Assembly (NCBI GenBank): GCA_965243835.1
Contig: OZ251578.1
Location: 2,666,001 to 2,730,000 of the forward strand
Length of the DNA: 64,000 nt
DNA from: G965202665 sp965243835
GTDB lineage: Bacteria; Actinomycetota; Acidimicrobiia; Spongiisociales; Spongiisociaceae
Direction of reading: 5' to 3'
Within the stretch, counting starts at the first letter, position 1; each line of letters opens with the position of its first letter. Made by a program: the position numbers and the translations under genes. This document shows, one piece after another, positions 8,921-18,200 of the stretch. The notes beneath the pieces are model-generated. The model was not told the origin of the DNA. It worked only from the letters and a program-made list of their open reading frames with translations, and did no database searches.

Positions 8921-10156
8921 TCAGAAGGGGTAGGGGGCGGGGGTGTGGCCGGGTTGGTAGCGGCGCAACTCCCGGCGGGCCAGGGAACGTTGATGCACCT
9001 CGTCGGGGCCGTCCACTATCTGCAGGGTGCGGGCGTGGGCGTACATTCGGGCCAGCGGAAAGTTTTCCGTCACCCCGGCCGCCCCGAACATTTGGATGGC
9101 CCGGTCCAGCACCAGTTTCGTCATGCGGGGCACCGCCACCTTGATGGCGGAAATCTCCACCCGGGCGGACCGGGCGCCTGCGACGTCGATCAACCAGGCG
9201 GTTTTCAGCACCAGCAACCGGGCTTGTTCGATGGCCAGCCGGGAGTCGGCTATCCACTCCTGCGCCACCCCGTGTTCGGCCACCGCCCGACCGAAGGTTT
9301 CCCTGGCCAACGCCCGGGAGCACATCATGTCAAACGCCCGTTCCGCCATCCCGATGGCCCGCATGCAATGGTGAATGCGGCCCGGCCCCAGGCGGGCCTG
9401 GGCGATGGCGAACCCGCCCCCCTCCTCCCCGAGCAGATTGTCCGCCGGCGCCCGCGCCCCGTCGAAATGGATGGTCCCGTGCCCGCCCCGGTCGTGGTAT
9501 CCGAACACCCCCGAGTCCTCCTCCACCGTCACCCCCGGCGCATCCATCGGAACCAGAACCATGCTCTGCCTGCGGTAGGGTTCGGCCTGCGGGTCGGTCA
9601 CCCCCATCACGATCGACACCCGGCACCGGGGGCTGAGAGCCCCGGTGGAAAACCATTTCCGCCCCCGGATCACGTACTCGTCCCCCTCCCGCTCGATCCG
9701 GGTGCGGATGTTCATGGCGTCCGAGGAGGCGACATCCGGTTCGGTCATGGAAAAACAGGAGCGGATCTCCCCTTCCAACAGCGGAAACAGCCACCGCTTC
9801 TTCTGCTCCTCGGAGCCGAACATATAAAGGGCTTCCATATTGCCGGTGTCGGGGGCGGAGCAGTTGACCGCCTCCGGGGCGATCTCCATGCTGCGGCCGG
9901 TGATCTCCGCCAACGGGGCGTACTCCAGCACCGACAACCCGGCCCCCAGTTGCGGGTCGGGCAAAAACAGGTTCCACAGCCCCCGCCGCCGGGCCTCCGC
10001 CTTCAGTTCCTCCATAATCGGAGGGTGGTAATGGGGATCGCCCGCCGCCGCCATCTGCCCGGCGTAAACCTCCTCGGCCGGATACACCTTCTCCTCCATA
10101 AAGCCCGACAACTCCTCCCGCAACCGCTCCGCCCGGGGTGAATATTGGAAGTCCAC
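8921..10156 (-). CDS. Acyl-CoA dehydrogenase
   Basis: FAD enzyme introducing a trans-2 double bond into an acyl-CoA. 411 aa from the GTG at 10156, which follows an aggag site; this is the usual family length. Visible family motifs are SCFSMTEPDVASSDA (FAD/substrate signature 1), YVIRGRKWFSTGA, and the C-terminal MFGAAGVTENFPLARMYAHART with QIVDGPDEVHQRSLARREL. It resembles the ACAD10/11-like subgroup more than short-chain enzymes, though specificity cannot be read off. It is divergent from the carboxylase pair with only 52 bp between starts, so a shared regulatory region is likely. Together they suggest breakdown of a branched or isoprenoid acyl-CoA. Confidence 0.92.
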   Translation of the reverse strand: MDFQYSPRAERLREELSGFMEEKVYPAEEVYAGQMAAAGDPHYHPPIMEELKAEARRRGLWNLFLPDPQLGAGLSVLEYAPLAEITGRSMEIAPEAVNCSAPDTGNMEALYMFGSEEQKKRWLFPLLEGEIRSCFSMTEPDVASSDAMNIRTRIEREGDEYVIRGRKWFSTGALSPRCRVSIVMGVTDPQAEPYRRQSMVLVPMDAPGVTVEEDSGVFGYHDRGGHGTIHFDGARAPADNLLGEEGGGFAIAQARLGPGRIHHCMRAIGMAERAFDMMCSRALARETFGRAVAEHGVAQEWIADSRLAIEQARLLVLKTAWLIDVAGARSARVEISAIKVAVPRMTKLVLDRAIQMFGAAGVTENFPLARMYAHARTLQIVDGPDEVHQRSLARRELRRYQPGHTPAPYPF

Positions 10157-10208
10157 ACCTCTCCTGTTCGTCGACTTGTTACACGATAGCCGACCGCCGC
10201 GGCCAACT

Positions 10209-11870
10209 ATGATTTCACTTGTGATCCCCTCCCCCGCCGACTCCGCCCGCTCCGCAACCTCCGCCGCCGAGTTTCCCGTCCTCCCTTCCGGGATGGACCC
10301 CGCCCCTCCGGAGGCGGCCCGCAACCGGGAGGCGATGCTGGAACGCGTGGCCGAGCTGGAACGGCATTTGGCCGAAGCGCGGGCCGGGGGCGGTCCCAAA
10401 TACGTGGCGCGTCATCGGCGCCGGGGGAAACTGCTGGTGCGGGAGCGCATAGAACTGCTTATCGACCAGGACTCCCCGTTTCTGGAACTGTCCCCCTTGG
10501 CGGCGGTGGGAACCGGCTTCCCCGCCGGCGGCAACGCCGTCACCGGGATCGGGGCGGTGGCGGGGGTGGAATGCGTCCTGCTCGGCCACGACCCCACCTC
10601 CCGGGGCGGATCCATGAACCCGTACACCACCCGCAAAACCCTGCGCGCCCAGGAAATCGCCTACCAGAACCGACTGCCCCTGATCAGCCTGGTGGAGTCG
10701 GGCGGGGCGGACCTGCCCACCCAGGCGGAAGTGTTCGTGGAAGGCGGGAAATGGTTCCGCAACCAGACCCGGATGTCCCGCCGGGGCATCCCCAACATCG
10801 CCCTGGTGTTCGGTTCTTCCACCGCGGGCGGGGCCTACGTGCCGGGAATGGCCGATTATTCGGTGATGATCAAGGAGCGGGCCAAAGTGTTCCTGGGCGG
10901 CCCGCCGCTGGTGAAAATGGCCACCGGCGAGGACAGCACCGACGAAGAACTGGGCGGGGCGGAAATGCATTCCCGAGTGTCCGGCCTGTCCGACTACCTG
11001 GCCGCCGATGAATACGACTGTCTGCGCATCGGGCGGATGATTGTGGCGCATCTGAAGTGGGGCAAACTGGGTTACGGCCCGATTTGGAAAGCCGATGAAC
11101 CGCTCTATCCGGCCGAGGATCTGCTGGCGATAGCGTCCGCCGATTTGCGCATACCGTTTGACATGCGGGCGGTGATCGCCCGGCTGGTCGACGGCTCCCG
11201 GTTCGATGAATACAAGTGCCTCTACGGTCGGTCGCTGGTTACCGGCTGGGCTTCCCTGCACGGCTTCCCGCTGGGGATTATCGCCAACCAGCAGGGGGTG
11301 CTGTTCTCCGAAGAGGCGCAGAAAGCAACCGAGTTTATTTCCCTGTGCAATATGCACGACGTTCCCATCCTGTTCATTCAGAACACCACCGGCTATATGG
11401 TGGGGCGGGAATACGAACGGCGGGGAATCATCAAGGACGGAGCGAAGATGATCAACGCGGTCACCAACTCCGCCGTGCCCCACCTCACCCTGATGGCGGG
11501 GGCCTCCTACGGAGCGGGCAACTACGGGATGGCGGGGCGGGCCTACGACCCCCGCTTCGTTTTTTCCTGGCCCAACCACAAAATTGCGGTGATGGGGCCG
11601 GAGCAGTTGGCGGGCGTGCTGGACATCGTGTCCCGCAACGCGGCGGCCGCCAAAGGGGAGGAATACGACGAGGAGCAGGCCGCGGCCCGGCGGGAGGCCA
11701 TCGAACGGCAGATAGACGAAGAGTCGAGCCCCTATTTTTCCACGGCCCGGGTGCGGGACGACGGCATAATCGACCCCCGCCATACCCGCACCGTGCTGGG
11801 CATGGCCCTGTCGGCGGTCCATTCCGGCGAAGTGGCGGGCACCGGTCATTTCGGCGTGTTCCGGATGTGA
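10209..11870 (+). CDS. Acyl-CoA carboxylase, carboxyltransferase (beta) subunit
   Basis: Carboxyltransferase subunit of a biotin-dependent acyl-CoA carboxylase. The crotonase-fold N and C halves are both present. Diagnostic segments are DPTSRGGSMNPYTTRKTLRA (about 130-150), LVESGGADLPTQAEVF, FGSSTAGGAYVPGMADY, VFLGGPPLVKMATGE, and in the C half FIQNTTGYMVGREYE and MAGASYGAGNYGM. The pattern is closest to methylcrotonyl/geranyl-CoA carboxylase beta subunits rather than propionyl- or acetyl-CoA enzymes, which is inference from recall. I chose the ATG at 10209; an earlier TTG exists at 10176. It is followed 16-31 bp downstream by the alpha subunit. Confidence 0.93.
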   Translation: MISLVIPSPADSARSATSAAEFPVLPSGMDPAPPEAARNREAMLERVAELERHLAEARAGGGPKYVARHRRRGKLLVRERIELLIDQDSPFLELSPLAAVGTGFPAGGNAVTGIGAVAGVECVLLGHDPTSRGGSMNPYTTRKTLRAQEIAYQNRLPLISLVESGGADLPTQAEVFVEGGKWFRNQTRMSRRGIPNIALVFGSSTAGGAYVPGMADYSVMIKERAKVFLGGPPLVKMATGEDSTDEELGGAEMHSRVSGLSDYLAADEYDCLRIGRMIVAHLKWGKLGYGPIWKADEPLYPAEDLLAIASADLRIPFDMRAVIARLVDGSRFDEYKCLYGRSLVTGWASLHGFPLGIIANQQGVLFSEEAQKATEFISLCNMHDVPILFIQNTTGYMVGREYERRGIIKDGAKMINAVTNSAVPHLTLMAGASYGAGNYGMAGRAYDPRFVFSWPNHKIAVMGPEQLAGVLDIVSRNAAAAKGEEYDEEQAAARREAIERQIDEESSPYFSTARVRDDGIIDPRHTRTVLGMALSAVHSGEVAGTGHFGVFRM

Positions 11871-11901
11871 AGCGGGGCCGGCGAGCGTGGAACGGGAGCG
11901 G

Positions 11902-13869
11902 ATGATACGCCGGATACTGGTCGCCAACCGGGGGGAAATCGCCCGCCGGGTGTTCCGCACCTGCCGCCGCCTGGGAATCGGAACGGCGGCCGTCTACTCC
12001 GATGCGGACGCCGACGAACCCTTTGTGCGGGAAGCGGGAGTCGCCGTCCATTTGGGCGGTTCCGAGCCCGCCGCCTCCTACCTGGACATCGCCAAAGTGA
12101 CGGCGGCGGCCCGGACGGCGGGGGCGGACGCCGTCCATCCCGGATACGGGTTCCTGTCCGAAAACGCCGACTTCGCCGCGGCATGCCGGGAAGCGGGGCT
12201 GGTTTTCATAGGCCCGCCTGCGCAGGCCATCCGGGACCTGGGCTCCAAGGAGGAGTCGAAACGGATCGCGGCCGGGGCCGGGGTTCCGACTTTGGCGGCG
12301 GCCTCCCTGGCGGACGGGGCGGACCCGGAGCGGGCGGCGGAGGAGGTCGGCTACCCGCTGTTGGTGAAAGCGACGGCGGGGGGCGGCGGCAAGGGGATGC
12401 GCATCGTGCGGGAGGCGGCGGACCTGGCGGCGGCGGTAGCGGCGGCGGGCCGGGAAGCGGCGGCGGCTTTCGGGGACGGGTCCCTTCTGCTGGAACGTTT
12501 CCTGGACCGGGCCCGTCATATCGAAGTGCAGGTGCTGGCCGACCGGCGCGGCAACGTCGGTTCCCTGTTCGAGCGGGAATGTTCGGTGCAACGGCGCTAC
12601 CAAAAGGTGATCGAAGAAGCCCCTTCCCCGGCGGTGGACGATGACCTGCGGGAACGGCTGGGGGAAGCGGCGGTTTCGCTGGCCCGGGCCGTTTCCTACG
12701 AGGGGGCGGGCACGGTGGAGTTCCTGGTGGAGGAGGACGGGTCGTTCTGGTTTTTGGAAATGAACGCCCGCCTGCAGGTGGAGCATCCGGTGACCGAGCT
12801 GGTGACCGGCCTGGACTTGGCGGAGTTGCAGATTCGGGCCGCGGAAGGGGCGGACCTGTCCGGGGTTTTGGAAACGGCCCGGCGGCGGGGGGTGCGGGGG
12901 TGGGCCGTCCAAGCCCGGCTGTACGCGGAAGACCCGGCCGCGGGCTATCTGCCGGGGACCGGAACCCTGCATTGCTTGGAGTTCGGGGAGGAGGTGCGGG
13001 TGGACGCCGGGCCGGAGTCCGGTTCGCGCATCTCCGTCTTCTACGACCCGCTTTTAGCCAAGGTGATCGCCGGGGCCGATGACCGCGCCGGGGCGATCCG
13101 CAAGTTGGCGGCCGGTCTGCGGGCGGCCCGCATCCACGGCCCGGTTACCAACCGGGAACTGCTGGTGGGGATACTGGAACACGATGATTTCCGGGCGGGG
13201 CGGGCGGACGCCGGCTGGCTGGAACGCCGGGATGCGGCCCGGCTGGGGGCGCCCCTGACGGAGGGGGAGGAATGGGAGGCCATGCTTGCGGCGGCTTCCC
13301 TGGCCGGGCAGGCGGAGCGGCGGGCGCAGGCCCCGGTGCTGGCTTCGGTCCCCTCCGGCTACCGCAACAACCCCTCCCAACTGAACAGCGACCGCTACCG
13401 GTGCGGGGAACGGGAAGTGAAAGTCGGCTACCGGATAACGGAGGGGAGGGTGACGGTGGAGTTGGACGGCCAACCCCGCCCGGAAGCGCAGTTGCTGGAG
13501 GCCGCCCCGGATCGGGTGCGCCTGCGCTGGCGGGGGCTGGACCGGGTTTATCGGGTGGCCCGGGCGGGCGACCGGGTTTTCGTAGACACGGCCACGGGGT
13601 CGGTTGCGTTGACGTTGCTCCCCCGTTTGCCGACCGCCCCCGCCGCGGCCGAAACCGGTTCGCTGAAAGCGCCGATGCCCGGCAAAATCCTGCGGGTGGA
13701 AATAGCGGAAGGCGACCGGGTGGAGGCCGGAGACCCCTTGGTGGTGATGGAAGCCATGAAAATGGAGCACACCGTCTCCGCCCCCCATCCGGGAGTGGCG
13801 GCCTCGGTCGACGTCTCCCCCGGCGACCAAGTGGAATCCGGCCAACTCCTAGCCGTCCTCAACCCCTGA
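11902..13869 (+). CDS. Acyl-CoA carboxylase, biotin carboxylase/biotin carrier (alpha) subunit
   Basis: ATP-dependent biotin carboxylase fused to its biotin carrier domain. The N-terminus RILVANRGEIARRVF is the classic start. The ATP-grasp region has LLVKATAGGGGKGMRIV and the HIEVQVLADRRGNV segment, and the core ends with EMNARLQVEHPVTE. A less conserved linker follows, then the carrier domain with the biotin Lys620 in VMEAMKMEHTV. The ATG at 11902 is preferred; a GTG five codons upstream (11887) is also in frame. With the beta subunit it forms a complete carboxylase operon, divergent from the acyl-CoA dehydrogenase. Confidence 0.95.
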   Translation: MIRRILVANRGEIARRVFRTCRRLGIGTAAVYSDADADEPFVREAGVAVHLGGSEPAASYLDIAKVTAAARTAGADAVHPGYGFLSENADFAAACREAGLVFIGPPAQAIRDLGSKEESKRIAAGAGVPTLAAASLADGADPERAAEEVGYPLLVKATAGGGGKGMRIVREAADLAAAVAAAGREAAAAFGDGSLLLERFLDRARHIEVQVLADRRGNVGSLFERECSVQRRYQKVIEEAPSPAVDDDLRERLGEAAVSLARAVSYEGAGTVEFLVEEDGSFWFLEMNARLQVEHPVTELVTGLDLAELQIRAAEGADLSGVLETARRRGVRGWAVQARLYAEDPAAGYLPGTGTLHCLEFGEEVRVDAGPESGSRISVFYDPLLAKVIAGADDRAGAIRKLAAGLRAARIHGPVTNRELLVGILEHDDFRAGRADAGWLERRDAARLGAPLTEGEEWEAMLAAASLAGQAERRAQAPVLASVPSGYRNNPSQLNSDRYRCGEREVKVGYRITEGRVTVELDGQPRPEAQLLEAAPDRVRLRWRGLDRVYRVARAGDRVFVDTATGSVALTLLPRLPTAPAAAETGSLKAPMPGKILRVEIAEGDRVEAGDPLVVMEAMKMEHTVSAPHPGVAASVDVSPGDQVESGQLLAVLNP

Positions 13870-14508
13870 GCCCCCGCCCGCCCCTGCCCAAACCGCCGTT
13901 TACGGACCGGTTCGCCATCCGTCCACGACCTGTAAATACGACATTCAACAACGCCCATCGCCAAGCGGGGCAATGCCCGAACTCTTAGCGGGCGCGCCCT
14001 CTAAAAGGGCTCTTCGGAACGAGAGACAGGGGAATGGATCCTCCATATCGGAGACGGTAAAAGTTCCGAGTGGATTGAGCCCTGTGGAGAAAAATCCGGA
14101 GCGGGTGAATGAGGTGTTGAGTGGTTTTGGGGAATGTGGTGTGCACAGCGGAAGCGGTGAATCATCTGTTGGGGGTGGTGTGTTGAAGGTGGTGCGCCTA
14201 AAGGGGGCACCGCGGCGGTGGGGTAGGGAGAAGCGGGAGGTGCGGTTGGCGGACCGGACGGCGTTTGATTATGCCAGAGTGGGTGTTTAGTGTGGCGGAA
14301 ACAACGGCGGCCCCTGACACCGGGAGCGAGGTGGGTTCATTCATAGAGCAGGCAGAGTGGATATCTCCGGAACAAACCGGTGGAGCGAGGGTTTGCCGGG
14401 GGGCGGACTGGGAACGGGCGAGGCGGTAAACGCGTGGGGGGCAGACGATACCCTGCTCCAACGCCGCGGAAACCGGAACACCGGGATGCGGGTGACTTCG
14501 GCGGTGGG
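13870..14508. other. Non-coding stretch, G/T-rich on the plus strand
   Basis: 639 bp between the carboxylase alpha gene and a convergent coiled-coil gene. A 105-codon frame (13,973-14,290) exists, but its product (for example GSGESSVGGGVLKVV) is low-complexity and matches nothing I recognise. The plus strand is rich in G and T, unlike the flanking coding DNA. A small hairpin (gccct/agggc, 13,996-14,010) may mark a weak terminator for the upstream operon. I found no RNase P, tmRNA, group II intron or riboswitch signature. Confidence 0.5.
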
Positions 14509-14907
14509 TTACGCCGTAGTTTCCTTTTCGTTACCAGTTACGCTATTCACTTGGTCGGACCCTTCCTGTGACCGGTCGGGTTTATCCCCCTCCAACAAGT
14601 CGGCGGCATCGGATAGCTTATACGCCGCCTCCCTCATCTGGTCGGCTTGGGCTTCTAGTTCTTCCTCCCGCCGGACAAGCTCTTTATACCCTTCCCGCAA
14701 CGGGTCGGGTATGCCCTCGTCCAACAGGTCGTCGGCATCGGATATCTTTTCCGTCGCCTTCCCTATCCGTGCGTGTTCGTTTTCCAGCTCTTCCGCCCGC
14801 TGGTGAAGCTGGTCGGCATGTCGGCGCAGGTCGGCGGCCAGTTCCTTATCCAACTGGTCGGCGGCGGTTTCCGGTTGCTCCGTGGCGGTAGCGGGTTCGG
14901 CGGTCAT
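14509..14907 (-). CDS. Small acidic coiled-coil protein with internal repeat
   Basis: A 132-aa, highly charged, almost wholly helical protein. Two related segments follow each other: ADQLHQRAEELENEHARIG...ISDADDLLDEGIPD and EEELEAQADQMREAAYKLSDAADLLEGDKPD. They suggest a duplicated amphipathic helical hairpin. There is no signal peptide and no Cys. The ATG is preceded by a good aaggaga site at normal spacing, which supports real translation. Function unknown. It lies downstream of the CcdA-like gene on the same strand. Confidence 0.65.
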   Translation of the reverse strand: MTAEPATATEQPETAADQLDKELAADLRRHADQLHQRAEELENEHARIGKATEKISDADDLLDEGIPDPLREGYKELVRREEELEAQADQMREAAYKLSDAADLLEGDKPDRSQEGSDQVNSVTGNEKETTA

Positions 14908-14961
14908 GTGGGTTCTCCTTGTTCGGAGGTTGGTTCCGGTTTCAAACCTACCCTTTATCCG

Positions 14962-15195
14962 TTACCGGTCGGCGGCGTCATCCCGGATTTCCCCCCTGAC
15001 CTCGGCGAGAGCGCGGGCGCTTGCCTCCGGGGGAATGCCGTACGGCTCGGGCGGACCCAACCCCCGTAGACCCTTCCTCTCCGGTGGCAACAGGGCGTCA
15101 CGCAACGTCTTCTCGGCCAACCCGGACAGATCCAGGTTGGCGGCTTCGGCCCGGGCGACCAGATCGGCGGGCAACGTTACTGTTCCGGCAACCAT
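14962..15195 (-). CDS. CcdA-like antitoxin domain protein, no toxin partner visible
   Basis: 77 aa. The N-terminal 35 residues, VTLPADLVARAEAANLDL then SGLAEKTLRDAL, resemble the ribbon-helix-helix DNA-binding and dimer domain of CcdA-type antitoxins and similar small regulators. The tail is proline-rich and acidic. CcdA normally pairs with a CcdB gyrase toxin encoded just downstream. No such frame is present; the next gene is the coiled-coil protein. The start lies 6 bp after the stop of the giant surface-protein gene, so it may be its distal operon partner. No strong ribosome-binding site is seen. Confidence 0.5.
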   Translation of the reverse strand: MVAGTVTLPADLVARAEAANLDLSGLAEKTLRDALLPPERKGLRGLGPPEPYGIPPEASARALAEVRGEIRDDAADR

Positions 15196-15201
15196 ACAGG
15201 G

Positions 15202-18200
15202 TCATCGTAGGGCGGTGAGGGCCCGGACGAAGAAGGAGGCCATCTGGGACCGGGTAACGGGCTGGTCGGGGCAGAACCGCAGGGGGGTAGTGGAGCAACC
15301 CCGGGTAACCCCCGCCCGATGCAAGGCCCCCGCCGCCCGGGCGGTGGGCCCGGAGGCGTCCAGATCGCCGAACGTTCCCACCGCCGCCGACCCGTCCGTC
15401 AGGGCGGGGAAAGCCGCCGCCAGCATCACCGCCATATCCCCTCGCGTCACCACCCCGCCCGGGTCGAACTCCCCGCCCCGGGCCGACATCACGCCCGCTG
15501 AAACCGCCCACCGCGCAAACACTCCGTACCAAGCTCCCTCCCCTACATCGGACAGGCTTACGGCGCGTGCCGCCGACGGGGGGACGCCGGAGCGGTGCGC
15601 TACCGCCCGATACAGGAAAGCCGCCATCTGACTGCGGGAAATAGACAAACCGGGGCAGAACCGGCCCTCCCCGCACCCGTTGGTGATGCCCCAATCAGCC
15701 GCTTGCTCGATGTTGGTTTGATGCACGCTTCCATCCTCATCGCAGAACCGGCCCACGCATGTCTCTTCCTCCGGAGGCGCAGGAGGAGCGGGAGGCGGGG
15801 CGGACCCGGCGTCGGGCGGAGGCGCAACCCCGTCGGCGCCGCCGGCGGGCGGAACAGGGGGGCCGGGCGGGGCGGGAGGCACCCCATCGGCGCCGCCGGG
15901 CGGAGGCGGATCAACCACAACCGGAGGGGAAGGCGGGGTGGACCCGTCGCCGCCGGGCGGAGGCGGATCAACCGGCGGGGAGGAGGGAGGCGGATCAACC
16001 GCAACCGGAGGAGAGGGAGGGTTGGCCGGCGGCGGAGACGGAGGGGCGGGCGGGGTTACGGGAGGCATCCCATCGGCGCCGCCGGGCGGAGGCGGATCAA
16101 CCGGCGGGGCGGGCGGGGGCGGGGCTTGTTGCTGAGCGGCCGCGCCAGTCGGTCCCGGGGGACCTACGCCGTCGCCGGGGACGCCGCCGTCGCCGCCCGG
16201 GGAGGTGCCGGTTTCCCGGTCGTCGTCGTTGATGGTCAACGACGTCCCCGACACCCGGTAGCCCAATGCGGCGCCCGTTATCGACACCGACTCCGGCCCC
16301 TCCGCCGCATCATCATCGGTAACGCTCAGCCGGAAATCAACCCATCCGCTCGACTCGCCCGCCGCGATCTCCGCCAACAAGCCGTCCACCCGTCCATAGT
16401 CCGCACCCGCCGTAGCCGAATCCCCCACTCCGCCCACCGACACCCCCACCATTATCCCGCCCGCCGGAGCCGTTGTTCCCGGCGGCAACGAGGCCGACAC
16501 CCGCACCGTCGCCGTCCCGCCGTCCTCGTCCACCGACTGCGGCGACGCCGCCAGCGCCACCGCGCTCTCGGTAACCACCACCGCGTCGTTATCCGTAATC
16601 GCAATCGACGCCCCGGACACCGTAAACCCGGCCGCCGTATCGCAAATGATCAACATGTCACCACCCTCGCCCCGGTCGAAATCGGGGCAAGCATCCGTAG
16701 ATCCTTCCGCCGTACCGGAAACGGTCAACGACTCCGCGGCCTCGGTCGCCTCGTCATCGGTTACCGTCAACACGAACTTGCCCGAACCGCTCTCCTCCCC
16801 CGCCGCAATCGTCACCGAGAAATCCTCCACCGCCGTGTAATCAGTCCCCGATGTCGCTCCGTCGCCCTCTTTACCCACCGACACCGTCACGGTCGTGTCC
16901 GAAGCCAACACCGCCGACCCGTCCGGGAACCCCGCCGTCACCGTCACATCGGCCGAACCCGAACCCTCCCCCACGCTGTCCGGGGATACGCTCAAGCCGA
17001 TCCGGGCGGGGACCGCGTCCCCATCGGTTATGGACACCGACGCGTCCGTGATTGCGAAACCGGCCGCTGCGCCCGACACCGACAAACTCTCCGCGCCCTC
17101 CCCGGCCACATCATCATCGGTCCCCGCCAAAACGAACTTGCCCGAACCGCTCCGCCGACCCGCCGCAATCGTCACCGAGAAATCGCCCACCGCCGTGTAA
17201 TCGGTCCCCGAAACCGCCGAATCATTATCCCCGCCCGCCGATACCAAAACCGACGTGTCCGAGGGCAACACCGCCGACCCGTCCGGGAAAGCGGCCGTCA
17301 CCGTCACCGTGACCGCCGCCGCGCTCTCCTGCGCCTTGGCCGGGGAGACGCTCAAGCCGATAGCGGTCGGAGCGGCGTCGTTGTCGGTGATGGCGATGGA
17401 GGTTCCGGCGATCTCGTATCCGGCCCGGGTTCCGCTCAAGGTCAAAGACTCGGAACCCTCGGCGATGCCGTCGTCGATCACCCGCAAGTCGAACGTCCCC
17501 GTTCCGCTACGATGCCCGCCGGAAATGACCACCCGCAAATCGGACACCGTCCGGTAGTCGGTCCCCTCCGCCGCCCCGTCCCCTTCTCCGCCCACCGCCA
17601 CCATCACCGCCAAATCCTCGTCCAAAACCGCCGACCCGTCCGGGAAAGCGACGGTGACCGTCACCCGGGTGGTTCCGCTCCCTTCCGACACCCCGGAGGC
17701 GGAGGAGCGCACCGCCAGGCGGACGGGGTCGGCATCGCCGTCGGCGAGGGTAACCGAGGTCCCGGTAACCGAAGTCCCGGCCAAAACCCCGGTTACGCTC
17801 ACCGTCTCGGCGCCTTCCCCGGCCGCATCGTCATCGGTGCCCGCCAGACTGAACCGGCCCGAACCGCTGGTTTGGCCGGCCGGGATGGTGACGGCGAAGT
17901 CGTCCACCGCCGTGTAATCCACCCCGGATTCCGCCCCGTCCCCCTCCGCCCCCACGGACACCGTTACCGCCAAATCGGCATCGGGCAAGGCGGGCCGGCT
18001 GTTTCCGCTCACCCCGAACAGGGAACCGGCGTAGGAAACCCGCTCTCCGTTGCGGACCCACGCCGCCGGCCCGCTCACCCCGTAGCCGACCAGGTCGGCG
18101 GTCACCGTCACCGAGGCCGCCGCAGCGCTTTCGGTCACGCTCGTCGGCCGGACGCTCAAATCGACCGCCCGCCGGCAGTTGCCCAGATCATCGTGGTCGG

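Noticed and set aside
13973..14290. A 105-codon gene, group II intron fragment or RNase P RNA
   Set aside because: The frame has no homology or good start. I found no intron domain V, reverse transcriptase, or conserved RNase P core sequences.
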